A stretch of 64,000 bases of DNA. Origin: Algoriphagus ornithinivorans. GTDB taxonomy: Bacteria > Bacteroidota > Bacteroidia > Cytophagales > Cyclobacteriaceae. Location: positions 124,001 through 188,000 of the forward strand of contig NZ_FOVW01000002.1 of assembly GCF_900115305.1 (NCBI RefSeq), given 5' to 3'. A program made the position numbers and the translations under genes. This document shows, piece after piece, positions 41,967-51,082 of the stretch. The notes beneath the pieces were generated by a model, which made no database searches, was not told the DNA's origin, and was given only the letters and a program-made list of their open reading frames with translations. Position 1 is the first letter of the stretch; every line of letters starts with the position of its first letter.

Positions 41967-42719
41967 TAATCCTGTATTATCTTTTTTACGTGCTTCTTTT
42001 TCCCTCTCGGCGTAGCTAAAAACTTTAAGAAGTAGAGGACTGGTTCTCTCAGTTACTAATTCTCGGATTTTGTATTCTTCTTTGGCGATTTCTACAAATA
42101 AGCCATCTATAGCTTTCTGGGTAACATAAGCAGTCAAGTCGGTATTAACAGGTTTTACTAAAGGAATCTTGTTGTACTGAGTCATCACATCAGACCAATA
42201 GTTGGTAGCGTTCACTTTTTGTAGGCTGCTATTAATTATAGGTGAAAATTTCTTAGTAAGCTCCTGACTGGTGGTTCGCGCGAAATACTGAGTTGCCGCA
42301 TCATTTTCTCCCAATAAGATTCCCCGGACATCCTGCAAGGTCATCTGCTTAATAGCCGCGGTAAAAATGGGTTTAGCTTCCTTAGCTGCTTCCTCTGCGG
42401 CTTTGTTCAAGCTTTCAATAGCTTGATCGCAAACTGAGCCCAAGCCGATTGATCGAAGTGTTTTTTCAACATTTTTGGCCTCTTCAGGAAATAGAATCTT
42501 CACATCAGGATTTTTAAAATACCCGTCAACGGCAGATAATCGCTCTGTACTAACTCCGGTTCCTTTTTCCAAAGCCTCTTTCAGCCCCGTTGCAATTTCA
42601 GAATTATTCGGTGTACCTAAGGTTTGTTGGATTACCTTGTTTATCTGAGCTGTGGATTGACAAGAACTGAAGATTAGTAATCCTAAAAAAAACAGTAAAT
42701 TTCTATATGGTCGACTCAT
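41964..42719 (-). CDS. DUF4197 domain lipoprotein
   Basis: From the ATG at 42719 the product has 251 residues and a lipoprotein signal (FLGLLIFSSCQS). The DUF4197 domain follows (SEIATGLKEALEKGTGVSTERLS, GYFKNPDVKILFPEEAKNVEKTL, QDVRGILLGENDAATQYFARTTSQ). It is an alpha-helical envelope protein common in Bacteroidota and Proteobacteria with no assigned function. An ATG six bases upstream (42725) is equally possible. It is monocistronic and divergent from the arginine deiminase gene. Confidence 0.85.
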   Translation of the reverse strand: MSRPYRNLLFFLGLLIFSSCQSTAQINKVIQQTLGTPNNSEIATGLKEALEKGTGVSTERLSAVDGYFKNPDVKILFPEEAKNVEKTLRSIGLGSVCDQAIESLNKAAEEAAKEAKPIFTAAIKQMTLQDVRGILLGENDAATQYFARTTSQELTKKFSPIINSSLQKVNATNYWSDVMTQYNKIPLVKPVNTDLTAYVTQKAIDGLFVEIAKEEYKIRELVTERTSPLLLKVFSYAEREKEARKKDNTGL

Positions 42720-42851
42720 GGTCATGGGATGATGGTTGATTGTATGATTGAAAGAACGGAAAAAACGCCAAAAAGATTTTAAAAGCAAGCCATATCAAGG
42801 GGATTTTAAGTTTTACGATAAAATCAGGAAGTCTTAAAATTTTGATAATTT

Positions 42852-42891
42852 TTTATTAAAATTGATGATATCATTGATAAATTTTAATAAA
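42852..42891. promoter_or_regulatory. Long inverted repeat upstream of arginine deiminase gene
   Basis: TTTATTAAAATT (42852-42863) and AATTTTAATAAA (42880-42891) are perfect 12-base inverted arms enclosing ATGATATCAT, itself a palindrome. The element ends 27 bases before the arcA ATG, so it may be an operator; it is AT-rich, so chance contributes. Confidence 0.45.
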
Positions 42892-42918
42892 GTGAGTCAT
42901 TTAATGAAATATTGATAA

Positions 42919-44133
42919 ATGAATTTAAGATTAAACTCGGAGTTTGGAACTCTCAGGGCAGTGTTGATGCATAGGCCGGGAAAGGAAATTGATAGGCTAA
43001 CTCCCTATAACAAAGACTTTTTACTATTTGAAGATGTTCCTTACTTAGAGGCATTGCAAAAAGAACATGACGTTTTTTCCAATTTAATTAAAGAATCAAC
43101 CGGAGCTACGGTTTACCAACTCAGAGAATTGTTAATCCGCGTATTATATGACGGGGAGATATTGCTGAGATTGATGAGGGAATCTCTCAGACGATCCAAC
43201 ATGGTTCATTTGGCTGAGGATATTTTGGAGCGATATTCTACAGCTGAATGTGCAGGGATTTTGACAGCAGGCTTAAAAGTGCATGAATTGAAAAGAAAAA
43301 TCCCAAACTTGAATCAGGGAGAACTTTTGGATTATGCTTTTGTGATAACTCCTTGTCCTAATTTGTATTTTCAAAGAGATCCTATGGCACTCACTCCGGG
43401 CGGGATTATTTTTTCTTCCATGAAAATGGAAGGTAGACAGAGAGAAGCAAATTTGTTAAGGACCGTTTTTGAAAATCACCCGGAGTTCAAAGACCACGTC
43501 AATAAATTATACCCCATCAATGGTCATGATAATCCTCCAAGTATTGAAGGGGGAGATGTCATAGTCTTATCCCATGAGGCAGTAGCTATAGGGAACTCTG
43601 AGCGGACCGATGAAAAGGCAATTTACCATGCAGCCAAAGCTCTTCTGGCAGAGGGATCTGTGAAAAGGGTTTATGAGGTTCACTTGCCTGAAAAGCGAAA
43701 TTATATGCATTTGGACACAGTTTTCACCGTTTTAGATGAAAACCTGGTGCTGACATATCCTGATGCTATGAATGCTGTCCTTCAAACATCTCTTTACACT
43801 TTAAAGGAGGTGCAGGATGATAAGGTGCATATCAAACGCGAAGTTCTGAAGGAGTCACTGTTAACGGTTTTGGAAAGGGAAATTCCTCATTTAGAGGTTT
43901 TGGCAACTGCAGATGGAAATCCAGACTATTCTATGCGTGAGCAATGGTTTGATGGAGCTAATGTTTTTGCTATTGGACCAAGAAGAGTGATATCCTATAA
44001 TAGGAACATTCACACCAACAGAGCCTTAAGAAATATGGGAGTGGAGGTATTGGAAATTCCTTCCTCAGAATTATCCCGAGGTTTGGGAGGTCCGAGATGT
44101 ATGACTATGCCACTTAGCCGAGCTAGGGTGTAG
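42919..44133 (+). CDS. arcA: Arginine deiminase
   Basis: The 404-residue enzyme matches the ADI family: LMHRPGKEIDRLTPYN at the start, FQRDPMALTPGG, PSIEGGDVIVLSHEAVAIGNSERT, MHLDTVFTVLD with the catalytic His and Asp, and the nucleophile in GGPRCMTMPLSRARV (Cys 394). It hydrolyses arginine to citrulline and ammonia. No arcB or arcC lies next to it, so it is not in a standard deiminase operon. A second 3' end is found downstream at 44251-44311. Confidence 0.93.
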   Translation: MNLRLNSEFGTLRAVLMHRPGKEIDRLTPYNKDFLLFEDVPYLEALQKEHDVFSNLIKESTGATVYQLRELLIRVLYDGEILLRLMRESLRRSNMVHLAEDILERYSTAECAGILTAGLKVHELKRKIPNLNQGELLDYAFVITPCPNLYFQRDPMALTPGGIIFSSMKMEGRQREANLLRTVFENHPEFKDHVNKLYPINGHDNPPSIEGGDVIVLSHEAVAIGNSERTDEKAIYHAAKALLAEGSVKRVYEVHLPEKRNYMHLDTVFTVLDENLVLTYPDAMNAVLQTSLYTLKEVQDDKVHIKREVLKESLLTVLEREIPHLEVLATADGNPDYSMREQWFDGANVFAIGPRRVISYNRNIHTNRALRNMGVEVLEIPSSELSRGLGGPRCMTMPLSRARV

Positions 44134-44212
44134 GGATAAAAAAGTGACTATTAATTTATGTGACCTTTAGCGGCTAGTGACCTGTAGTCGGGATCAGAAT
44201 AATTGGGGACTG

Positions 44213-44236
44213 CCTTCGACTCCGCTCAGGCTGACA
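44213..44236. repeat. Interspersed repeat-like segment
   Basis: CCTTCGACTCCGCTCAGG and the following CTGACA resemble a short intergenic element repeated in many Bacteroidota genomes. Only this copy is visible in the window. Confidence 0.4.
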
Positions 44237-44250
44237 ACAGAACCCGAAGT

Positions 44251-44300
44251 TGGGAGGTCCGAGATGTATGACTATGCGACTGAGCCGAGCAAGAGTATAG
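44251..44300 (+). pseudogene. Remnant 3' end of a second arginine deiminase gene
   Basis: 44251-44311 matches 44084-44144 (end of arcA and the bases after it) at 55 of 61 positions. The fragment keeps the arcA frame, encoding GGPRCMTMRLSRARV and a stop. Of the five coding differences four are synonymous third-base changes and one is Pro to Arg. This pattern suggests descent from a functional homologue, not a recent slip. It lies directly before the terminator at 44308. Confidence 0.75.
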
Positions 44301-44307
44301 GAATAAA

Positions 44308-44340
44308 AAAGGCCAGTTAAGTTAACTGGCCTTTATTTTT
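44308..44340. terminator. Bidirectional Rho-independent terminator
   Basis: AAAGGCCAGTT (44308-44318) and AACTGGCCTTT (44324-44334) form an 11-bp stem with an AAGTT loop, with A and T runs on either side. It separates the arcA locus from ilvE, which converges on it. Confidence 0.88.
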
Positions 44341-45406
44341 ATAATTTAATGATCCAATTGTGTGGATCTTTTTGGCTTCCATATTTAATGCCATCCAATG
44401 CGGCTAAAACTTTGTGTGAAAAAGCATCTGCTGGTTTTTCTGGCAAGACATAATCTTTTCCATCAATATGGATTTTGGCAATATGAGCAATAGTCGCCGC
44501 AGTTCCCGTTCCAAATGCTTCTTCCAAAGTTCCATTTTCCAAAGCTTCTTTCAACTCAGAAACGCTTAAAAATCGTTCTTCGATTGGCTGATTCCAGTCA
44601 TTTGCCAATTGAACTACTGAATTTCTTGTAATTCCCTTCAGGATTGTACCCGTGTGAAGTGGAGCTGTAATGAGCGTTCCGTTTATTTTAAACATTACAT
44701 TCATCGTACCACTTTCTTCAATATTACTATGGCTTTTACCATCTGTCCAGAGTAGTTGATCGTAGCCAGCTTTTTGTGCCTGTAAGGCCGGATATAATGA
44801 AGCAGCATAGTTTCCAGCTGTTTTTGCAGCTCCCGTTCCTCCTTCAGTTGCTCTCGTAAACTTGGTTTCTACTTTTACAGAAACAGGCTTAGAGTAATAA
44901 TTTCCTACTGGGCAGGTGAAAATGATGAATTTATAGGTGTCAGATGGTTTTACACCAATGTAGTCATCTGTAGCAAACATGAATGGTCGGATATAAAGGG
45001 AGGCTCCTTTGGCAGTCGGAACCCAGTCTCTATCCAAATCCAAAAGCTGAAGCATACCCTCCATAAAGACCTCTTCAGGCAAGGATGGCATGCACATCCT
45101 TTCAGCCGATTCATTCATTCTTTTCCAGTTAGCATCCGCTCGGAAAATCAAAATTTCACCTTCTTCATTTTTATATGCTTTCATTCCTTCAAAAATGGAC
45201 TGTCCATAATGAAGAGCGGCATTGGAAGGGTTGAGCTGTAATGGTGCATAAGGTTCAATTCTCAAGTCAGTCCACTCTCCATTTTTATAATCTGCCACAA
45301 ACATGTGATCAGAGATGGTTTTTCCAAAAACCAAATTGGAAAAATCAGTTTGCGCTAATCTGGAAGATGCTGTCTTGTGTACCGGTATGGCTAGCGAGGT
45401 TTTCAT
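44339..45406 (-). CDS. ilvE: Branched-chain amino acid aminotransferase
   Basis: The 355-residue fold-type IV PLP enzyme shows HYGQSIFEGMKAYKNEEGE, RMNESAERMCMP, YIRPFMFATDDYIGV, the Lys segment GAAKTAGNYAASL, EESGTMNVMF and GTGTAATIAHI. It performs the last step of Leu, Ile and Val synthesis or the first step of their breakdown. It lies 71 bases after the cobalamin adenosyltransferase gene on the same strand and ends at a shared terminator. Confidence 0.93.
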   Translation of the reverse strand: MKTSLAIPVHKTASSRLAQTDFSNLVFGKTISDHMFVADYKNGEWTDLRIEPYAPLQLNPSNAALHYGQSIFEGMKAYKNEEGEILIFRADANWKRMNESAERMCMPSLPEEVFMEGMLQLLDLDRDWVPTAKGASLYIRPFMFATDDYIGVKPSDTYKFIIFTCPVGNYYSKPVSVKVETKFTRATEGGTGAAKTAGNYAASLYPALQAQKAGYDQLLWTDGKSHSNIEESGTMNVMFKINGTLITAPLHTGTILKGITRNSVVQLANDWNQPIEERFLSVSELKEALENGTLEEAFGTGTAATIAHIAKIHIDGKDYVLPEKPADAFSHKVLAALDGIKYGSQKDPHNWIIKL

Positions 45407-45477
45407 GCTAAATCGGATTCAGGCCAAAAGCCTTTGTTGAAATTTTATTTTACTACGGGCAAAATTTACCCAGTTTT

Positions 45478-46026
45478 TTAAACTCTAGGTTTCCAAGTTA
45501 CTTCCTCTACTTCTAGTTCTTGGGCCATTTTTCTTCCCAAAACAAAGAAGTAGTCCGAAAGTCTATTCAAATATTGGATCACCATTTCATTCACTTGTTC
45601 GTAGGAAGCGAGCTCAACTGTCAATCTTTCAGCTCTTCTACACACCGTCCTTGCTAAGTGGCAAAATGAAACAGATTGGTGTCCACCTGGTAAGATAAAT
45701 GCTGTAAGAGGAGCCAAATTAGCTTCCATACTATCCATTTGATGCTCTAGCATTTGGATATCTTCAGCATGCAAGTCTGGCTTTTTTACTTTATCCTTTC
45801 CCGGAACAGTGGCTAAATCAGCTCCAATTGTAAAGAGTCTATCCTGAATTTCTTTCAGAATATCAGTTCTGGAATTATTTACTTCCTGATCTCTGAGAAG
45901 TCCCACATAAGAGTTGAGTTCGTCAATGGTTCCATAAGCATCGATTCTTAAATCTGATTTTGGTACTCTGACTCCTCCCAACAATGAGGTAATTCCTTGA
46001 TCTCCGGTTTTGGTATAAATTTTCAT
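45478..46026 (-). CDS. Cob(I)yrinic acid a,c-diamide adenosyltransferase, PduO type
   Basis: The 182-residue protein has the PduO-type ATP:cob(I)alamin adenosyltransferase features: MKIYTKTGDQGITSLLGG at the N-terminus, IDAYGTIDELNSYVGLLRD, FILPGGHQSVSFCHLARTVCRRAERL and LNRLSDYFFVLGRKM. It makes adenosylcobalamin, a cofactor for enzymes such as methylmalonyl-CoA mutase. It follows the ABC ATPase gene by 59 bases; no cobalamin riboswitch is visible upstream. Confidence 0.93.
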   Translation of the reverse strand: MKIYTKTGDQGITSLLGGVRVPKSDLRIDAYGTIDELNSYVGLLRDQEVNNSRTDILKEIQDRLFTIGADLATVPGKDKVKKPDLHAEDIQMLEHQMDSMEANLAPLTAFILPGGHQSVSFCHLARTVCRRAERLTVELASYEQVNEMVIQYLNRLSDYFFVLGRKMAQELEVEEVTWKPRV

Positions 46027-46085
46027 GAATAGCCCTTCAATTCTCCGACAAAAATAAGAATCTATTTGATAATACTTTGTTTGAT

Positions 46086-46802
46086 TTAAGCGTGAACGCC
46101 TACCCCTCGGGTTGGATTTGGGTTCACTGTATCACTTTCTACCAAGCCGTCTCTTAATCTGACAATTCGGTGCGCATAGTGGGCAATATCATCTTCGTGA
46201 GTTACCATGATGATGGTATTTCCTTTTGAGTGTAGCTCATGAAAAAGCTCCATAATATCATAGGAAGTCTTAGAGTCTAGGTTTCCTGTTGGCTCATCTG
46301 CCAATATGATAGATGGATTGTTGACCAAAGCTCTTGCAATCGCAACTCTTTGTCTTTGTCCACCGGAAAGTTCATTTGGTCTGTGCTTGGTTCGATCACC
46401 AAGTCCCACATTACTCAAAGCCTGAAATGCCATTTCTTCTCTCTCGGCTCTGCTAAAACCTGCATAAACCAAGGGCAGGGCTACATTCTCCAGACAACTG
46501 GCTCTCGGAAGAAGGTTAAAAGTTTGGAATACGAAGCCTATTTCTTTATTTCTGATCTCCGCCAGCTCATTTTCAGTCATGTCACTGACATCCTTATTAT
46601 TGAGAATGTATGTGCCTGAAGTAGGGGTATCAAGGCAACCGATGATATTCATCAAGGTAGATTTACCTGATCCTGAAGGACCCATAAAAGCTACATATTC
46701 CCCTCTATCCACTGTGATAGAAACGGATTTTAGGGCTTGAATAATTTCTGCCCCCATTTTGTAGGTTCGGTTGATATTATGGGTCTCAATAACTCTGCTC
46801 AT
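46086..46802 (-). CDS. ABC transporter ATP-binding protein, MacB/LolD type
   Basis: The 238-residue ATPase has Walker [10 protein letters not shown], a Q loop ([11 protein letters not shown]), the signature [15 protein letters not shown], Walker [14 protein letters not shown] and the H loop MVTHEDDIA. The short MacB/LolD/FtsE subfamily energises mechanotransmission transporters for lipoproteins, peptides or drugs. No permease gene is adjacent, so the partner must be encoded elsewhere. It lies 71 bases after a large membrane/TPR gene on the same strand. Confidence 0.9.
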   Translation of the reverse strand: MSRVIETHNINRTYKMGAEIIQALKSVSITVDRGEYVAFMGPSGSGKSTLMNIIGCLDTPTSGTYILNNKDVSDMTENELAEIRNKEIGFVFQTFNLLPRASCLENVALPLVYAGFSRAEREEMAFQALSNVGLGDRTKHRPNELSGGQRQRVAIARALVNNPSIILADEPTGNLDSKTSYDIMELFHELHSKGNTIIMVTHEDDIAHYAHRIVRLRDGLVESDTVNPNPTRGVGVHA

Positions 46803-46873
46803 GGTAAGTTGGGTTAGTGGTTTCAGCTGAATTTTAAAAATACAGCATTTCTGTCAAAATACGAGATTATCTT

Positions 46874-49663
46874 CTAATAGTTGGTTAATTGGAGTCTTTC
46901 TAAAGTGGCAGGATCTATCCATTGGGCCATTTCAACCAGGGCATCTGTTGCGTAATTGCTCAAACCTATTGCTCTTGCCAGTTGAACTTTTTTGATCCAG
47001 AGAATAGGGTCTCGGTTGAATTCAGTAGCCGCATTGATGATTTCATATTGAGCCAAAGGATCTGGATTGATTGCAACGGCAGACCAGATTAAGGGACTGA
47101 AATAGGGATTGCCTGTCAACTCATCTCCCAATTGAAGCCAATTGAGCAGGGCTTCTACAGACTCTTTATTTTTCAAATCCGGATTGGCCAAAAATTTACT
47201 CAGATCTTCCTGAATACCCTTTTTATCTTGAATATGCTTTCCTAATTCCCTCAAATCAGACACGTCGATTCCATGACTTTTAAAGGCTATCAATCGAATT
47301 GCGAAATCAGTTTTGAGTTCTGAATCAGGAAGAGTTTTCCATTCATCGTATAAAGTTTTTGGCAGACTTTCGTGGAATTTTTGAATTAACTCGAGGTAAA
47401 ACAAGGCTGCTTCATCTGGCTGAGTTAGATAATCCGGCATTTGAAGACCATATTTTACTCGAATCAGTTCCGCATTTTCATAATATCCACCAAAGCTCAA
47501 AATACTCCAATGGTAAGACTGAAAAGCCTGAAATCCCTTTTCCTCTGCCGCCAGTAATTCTTTGGCAGCTTTTTTAAAGTCCATTTGCTGAGCTAAAATG
47601 CTGGTCGATAAATGGAGAAAATAGCCAGCATCTCCGGGATTTCTAAAAGCCAAGCCATTCAGGTTTTTGATCGCATCTGCTATTCTTCCGGCTCCAAGGC
47701 TTCTGATGACAGCCGTCTCCTGAAGTTGCATGATATAATCCTGCATTTCCTCTTGCTTCCACAAGCTGTCAAGCATTGCAATGTCGGACTCAATGTTGAC
47801 ATGGTTTTTTTGAGAAAAGATATTTCTCCAAGCAGCCTGTACCAAAAGGGGGGAATTTTCTTTTTCTATTTCTTTCTTTACTTCCGCTAGAAGTTTCTCT
47901 TCAGGATAGTTTCCCAGAGCGTTTTGTCTGGCTATTTCATTGATTTTTTCTGCCAATGAATTCAAGGCCTTGGACTCACCCTCAATTTGACCCATTTTGG
48001 CCTTCAAAGCCAATAGATTACTTTGGGAAACAGGGTGTGAGATTGAACTTGAATCCAATAATGCCAATGCCTCTTCAGCACGGTTTACCTTGGTGAGCAA
48101 TAGTGCCAAATTATTCAGCAATAATTCATTTTCAGGGAAAAATCGAAGGCCTCGTTCTAAATAAAATATGGATTCAAAAATCTTATTTTCTCTATGAAGC
48201 CTGTCTGCCAGAAGGATAATATTGTCCACCTGAGGAGCTTCAGAAAAGCTTTCTTCCAAGTGTTGTTTAGCTAAAGTAGGCTGGTTTAATTGGAAAAGAA
48301 GCTGTGCTGTAGCATTCTTGGCTTTTGGGTTATTTCTATACCTGGACCAGGAGTTTTCATAAATAATACTAGCCTCTAATTTTTGACCTGATCCGTAATA
48401 ATAATCACCCAAAATATTACTGCTCATGGCATTGGCTTGTACTCCAACTATTCCTTCTGAGTAAGCAGTGGCTACCAACATGGCAATCAAACCTCCAATT
48501 CTTAAATGATAATAAGGCAAGGAATGAGGCTTGAATAATACCTTTTCTGCAGCTTTTCCGGAATTCATTACCTCATAGAAATTGGTAAGAATATAGACCA
48601 AGAAAAATAGACTGAAACCGATTTGAGAGTAAGTGAAAATATGTTTGAGAAACTCTTCTGCGGGTTGATTTCCGGAGATTTTGAGTTTCCAGCTCAACCA
48701 TAAAACCAGTCCAAAGCCAATCAGATACAGTCCTTTCAATGCCTTTTCAGACCCCACCAAATCCTGACCTGATTCAACTCTTTCTTTCAAAGTAAACCAG
48801 CCCAATATTCCTAATGGAAATAGAAGAAACAGGGGATTGAAGCTTGGCAGAAAATCCATAGGGAAGCCTGTGAAATCCATCAAAATATTTACCATTAATA
48901 GTAGGTAAATAGCTGTTATTAGAGTGATTTGAATGGATACTTTCAAGGATAAATTTCTTCCTGCTTTTAGCAGTAAAATATAAATGCCTGAAATCACTCC
49001 GTGTCCATTCCATAAGAGCCAAGCAATTGATAATAGTATAGCTGGCATGGTTAGATGTTCTGCTAGAAAAAGCTCTGGGCTGGAAATCGGACTCAAGGTT
49101 TCCAACGCATAGCCAGTGACCATCAAGCAAATTAAATTGAGAAGAAACCTGAACTCAAATCGAAGAGATTTCCCAGTAATATGAAAAAAAACAGGAATTA
49201 CTAAGGTGCCAACTATGGCAATGATGAGGGGGTAGTTGCTACTTGGACTTCCAATATTCAATCCGTTCAGATTGGAAAAAGTGAGAATGGCAATCCAGGC
49301 TATTCCAAAAGCAAGAAAAAAGTACTTTTTCAATTCGCTGACTAATGTCAAAATCAGGGTAAGAATGAGCCCCATTAAAACACCAAAGAATAAAGACTCA
49401 GCAACAAAAATATTGGGGCCTAAATCTTTGAATTCCTGAAAAATCAGAAAATTATCTACCAATATAGGAAATGAAACGGGTCCAAATTGAGACCAATCAA
49501 AAGGGATAGAAATACTATCCAAAAAGTAACCGGCTTGGATATTTCTGTAAGGTATGGGATTGAAAAGAAAATAGAAGTAAGCAAAAAGCCCTCCCGTAAT
49601 AATCAAAAGGAGGGCCGGGATAATTGCTTTTTTAGAAAGTAAGTTGGTGGAGTTTTGCAGCAT
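46874..49663 (-). CDS. Large membrane protein with C-terminal TPR repeats, unknown function
   Basis: The 929-residue protein has about ten to eleven hydrophobic helices in residues 1-400 (for example AIIPALLLIITGGLFAYFYF and PLIIAIVGTLVIPVFFHI) and then a soluble region with TPR-like helical repeats from about 430 (SSNILGDYYYGSGQKLEASI, LLFQLNQPTLAKQHLEESF, LLLNNLALLLTKVNRAEEAL). No enzymatic motif is seen. Its start overlaps the gatC stop by one base, so it belongs to the globin - plsC - gatC chain. It may organise an envelope complex; no function is assigned. Confidence 0.75.
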   Translation of the reverse strand: MLQNSTNLLSKKAIIPALLLIITGGLFAYFYFLFNPIPYRNIQAGYFLDSISIPFDWSQFGPVSFPILVDNFLIFQEFKDLGPNIFVAESLFFGVLMGLILTLILTLVSELKKYFFLAFGIAWIAILTFSNLNGLNIGSPSSNYPLIIAIVGTLVIPVFFHITGKSLRFEFRFLLNLICLMVTGYALETLSPISSPELFLAEHLTMPAILLSIAWLLWNGHGVISGIYILLLKAGRNLSLKVSIQITLITAIYLLLMVNILMDFTGFPMDFLPSFNPLFLLFPLGILGWFTLKERVESGQDLVGSEKALKGLYLIGFGLVLWLSWKLKISGNQPAEEFLKHIFTYSQIGFSLFFLVYILTNFYEVMNSGKAAEKVLFKPHSLPYYHLRIGGLIAMLVATAYSEGIVGVQANAMSSNILGDYYYGSGQKLEASIIYENSWSRYRNNPKAKNATAQLLFQLNQPTLAKQHLEESFSEAPQVDNIILLADRLHRENKIFESIFYLERGLRFFPENELLLNNLALLLTKVNRAEEALALLDSSSISHPVSQSNLLALKAKMGQIEGESKALNSLAEKINEIARQNALGNYPEEKLLAEVKKEIEKENSPLLVQAAWRNIFSQKNHVNIESDIAMLDSLWKQEEMQDYIMQLQETAVIRSLGAGRIADAIKNLNGLAFRNPGDAGYFLHLSTSILAQQMDFKKAAKELLAAEEKGFQAFQSYHWSILSFGGYYENAELIRVKYGLQMPDYLTQPDEAALFYLELIQKFHESLPKTLYDEWKTLPDSELKTDFAIRLIAFKSHGIDVSDLRELGKHIQDKKGIQEDLSKFLANPDLKNKESVEALLNWLQLGDELTGNPYFSPLIWSAVAINPDPLAQYEIINAATEFNRDPILWIKKVQLARAIGLSNYATDALVEMAQWIDPATLERLQLTNY

Positions 49664-49950
49664 TATTCTAAAACCTTTGGAACCCGGAAATAATCAGAAT
49701 CTCTTTTTGGGGCATTTTTCAAACCTGCTTCGTGGTCTAAATGCTTACCTACCTGATCTTCCCGCATGTCATTGACTTCGGACGACATAGTGGTTAATGG
49801 CTCCACTGAATCTGTATCTAATTCATTGAGCTTTTCCACCCAGTCCAAAATCTGACTCATATCTTGTGACATTTTTTCAGCACTGCCTTCATCGAATTCT
49901 AGCCTTGCCAAATGCGCTATTTTTTTGATTGCTTCTTTGTCAATCTTCAT
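49663..49950 (-). CDS. gatC: Asp-tRNA(Asn)/Glu-tRNA(Gln) amidotransferase subunit C
   Basis: This 95-residue protein matches GatC: IAHLARLEFDEG at the start, MSQILDWVEKLNELDTDSVEP, MREDQVGKHLDHE, and a C-terminal DYFRVPKVLE. GatC stabilises GatA on GatB in the transamidating enzyme that makes Gln-tRNA. gatA and gatB are not in the window. It overlaps plsC by 11 bases and the following gene by one. Confidence 0.93.
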   Translation of the reverse strand: MKIDKEAIKKIAHLARLEFDEGSAEKMSQDMSQILDWVEKLNELDTDSVEPLTTMSSEVNDMREDQVGKHLDHEAGLKNAPKRDSDYFRVPKVLE

Positions 49951-50686
49951 GTGTGTCGTTACCTAAATTATCCCGATTGAGTTGAGCTTGAATCACTTCA
50001 AAACACTTCTCTTTCAGGCTGTCTTCTGTATCTTCTACTGTAGGAAGTAAAGCCTCATGTAAGACCATTTTTGCTCTTTTCAAGTTGAGCAAGAGCCCTT
50101 TTCCTTCAGGCAAAATTAGATGATTATAGGATAAAGTGACAGGAATGATGGGTATTTGTTTCTCAACAGCTAGCCGAAACGCCCCATTTTTGAAAGGAAC
50201 CATTTGTGGTGGTTGGGTGGAATAGATTCCTCCTTCTGGAAAAAGAACAATACTGCTTCCATTATCCAGTGCTAAACCTGCCCTTCTCATAGTTTCAGCA
50301 CGGCTTTTAAGTCTTGACCTGTCAACTGCGATATGGAGTTTTTTAAAATAGTAGCCGAAAAGAGGTGCTTTCCTAATTGAGGCTTTTCCCACAAACTTCA
50401 CGTCACCCGGAATAAACCCCATCATGGCAATGTCCAGGTAAGAGAAGTGATTGGCTAAAAAAAGGTAAGGTTTGCCTTTTTCTAACTTGCATTTTTTCTC
50501 CATGTGAACGGGGAGAAAAATCAAGGTGAAATAAACTTTAGCCCAATAGCGGTTGATTTTTCTTCCAAATCTTTGCCATCCAGGAATCCAAATACAGATC
50601 ATAAAGAAAGGGAATATTGCTAAAAAGCTTCCAATGAATAATAAGCCGGCATAGACTGAATAAATGATCCGTAGAAGTTTAATCAT
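49940..50686 (-). CDS. plsC: 1-acyl-sn-glycerol-3-phosphate acyltransferase
   Basis: The 248-residue protein has an N-terminal membrane helix pair (YSVYAGLLFIGSFLAIFPFFM), the acyltransferase box NHFSYLD (His and Asp catalytic, HX4D), a FVGKASIRKAPLFGYYF stretch and the substrate motif LFPEGGIYS. It acylates lysophosphatidic acid to phosphatidic acid at the inner membrane. It overlaps both neighbours, the globin gene (8 bases) and gatC (11 bases), indicating tight co-transcription. Confidence 0.92.
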   Translation of the reverse strand: MIKLLRIIYSVYAGLLFIGSFLAIFPFFMICIWIPGWQRFGRKINRYWAKVYFTLIFLPVHMEKKCKLEKGKPYLFLANHFSYLDIAMMGFIPGDVKFVGKASIRKAPLFGYYFKKLHIAVDRSRLKSRAETMRRAGLALDNGSSIVLFPEGGIYSTQPPQMVPFKNGAFRLAVEKQIPIIPVTLSYNHLILPEGKGLLLNLKRAKMVLHEALLPTVEDTEDSLKEKCFEVIQAQLNRDNLGNDTHED

Positions 50687-51056
50687 GATTGACCATATGA
50701 TTTGCCACCTTGATAAAATAATTCATCATCAACTCTCTGACTTCCTGTTCCACCTGAATTTTATCCAAAGCTGTGAGCATGGCATTCATCCAGTGATTTC
50801 TCATTTTACCATCTATTTTCCACTGAAAATGTCTCATTCTAAGCCGAGGATGTCCCCGCTCTTCCGAATAGGTTTGAGGTCCACCAAATACCTGCATTAG
50901 AAATAAGAAAAGTCTCCTTTCTGCTGGAGCCAGATCTTTTTCTGGATAAAGTCTTCTCAACTCTTCGTTCCGGGACACTTCCTCATAAAAATAAGCGGTC
51001 AGTAGTTTTATTTTTTCTTCTCCGACTGCTTCATATATGCTTTGAAATGGGTTCAT
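50679..51056 (-). CDS. Group III truncated hemoglobin
   Basis: The 125-residue globin begins with IYEAVGEEKIKLLTAYFYEEV and has the FLMQVFGGPQTYSEERGHPRLRMRH segment; His in this stretch is the expected proximal ligand, and RMRHFQWKI resembles group III/II truncated globins. Such proteins bind O2, NO or sulfide, and can act as reductases. It starts 26 bases after the NfeD stop and heads the chain to plsC, overlapping its start. Confidence 0.87.
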   Translation of the reverse strand: MNPFQSIYEAVGEEKIKLLTAYFYEEVSRNEELRRLYPEKDLAPAERRLFLFLMQVFGGPQTYSEERGHPRLRMRHFQWKIDGKMRNHWMNAMLTALDKIQVEQEVRELMMNYFIKVANHMVNHD

Positions 51057-51082
51057 TTCGCAAACTTAACAAAAGCCAGGAA

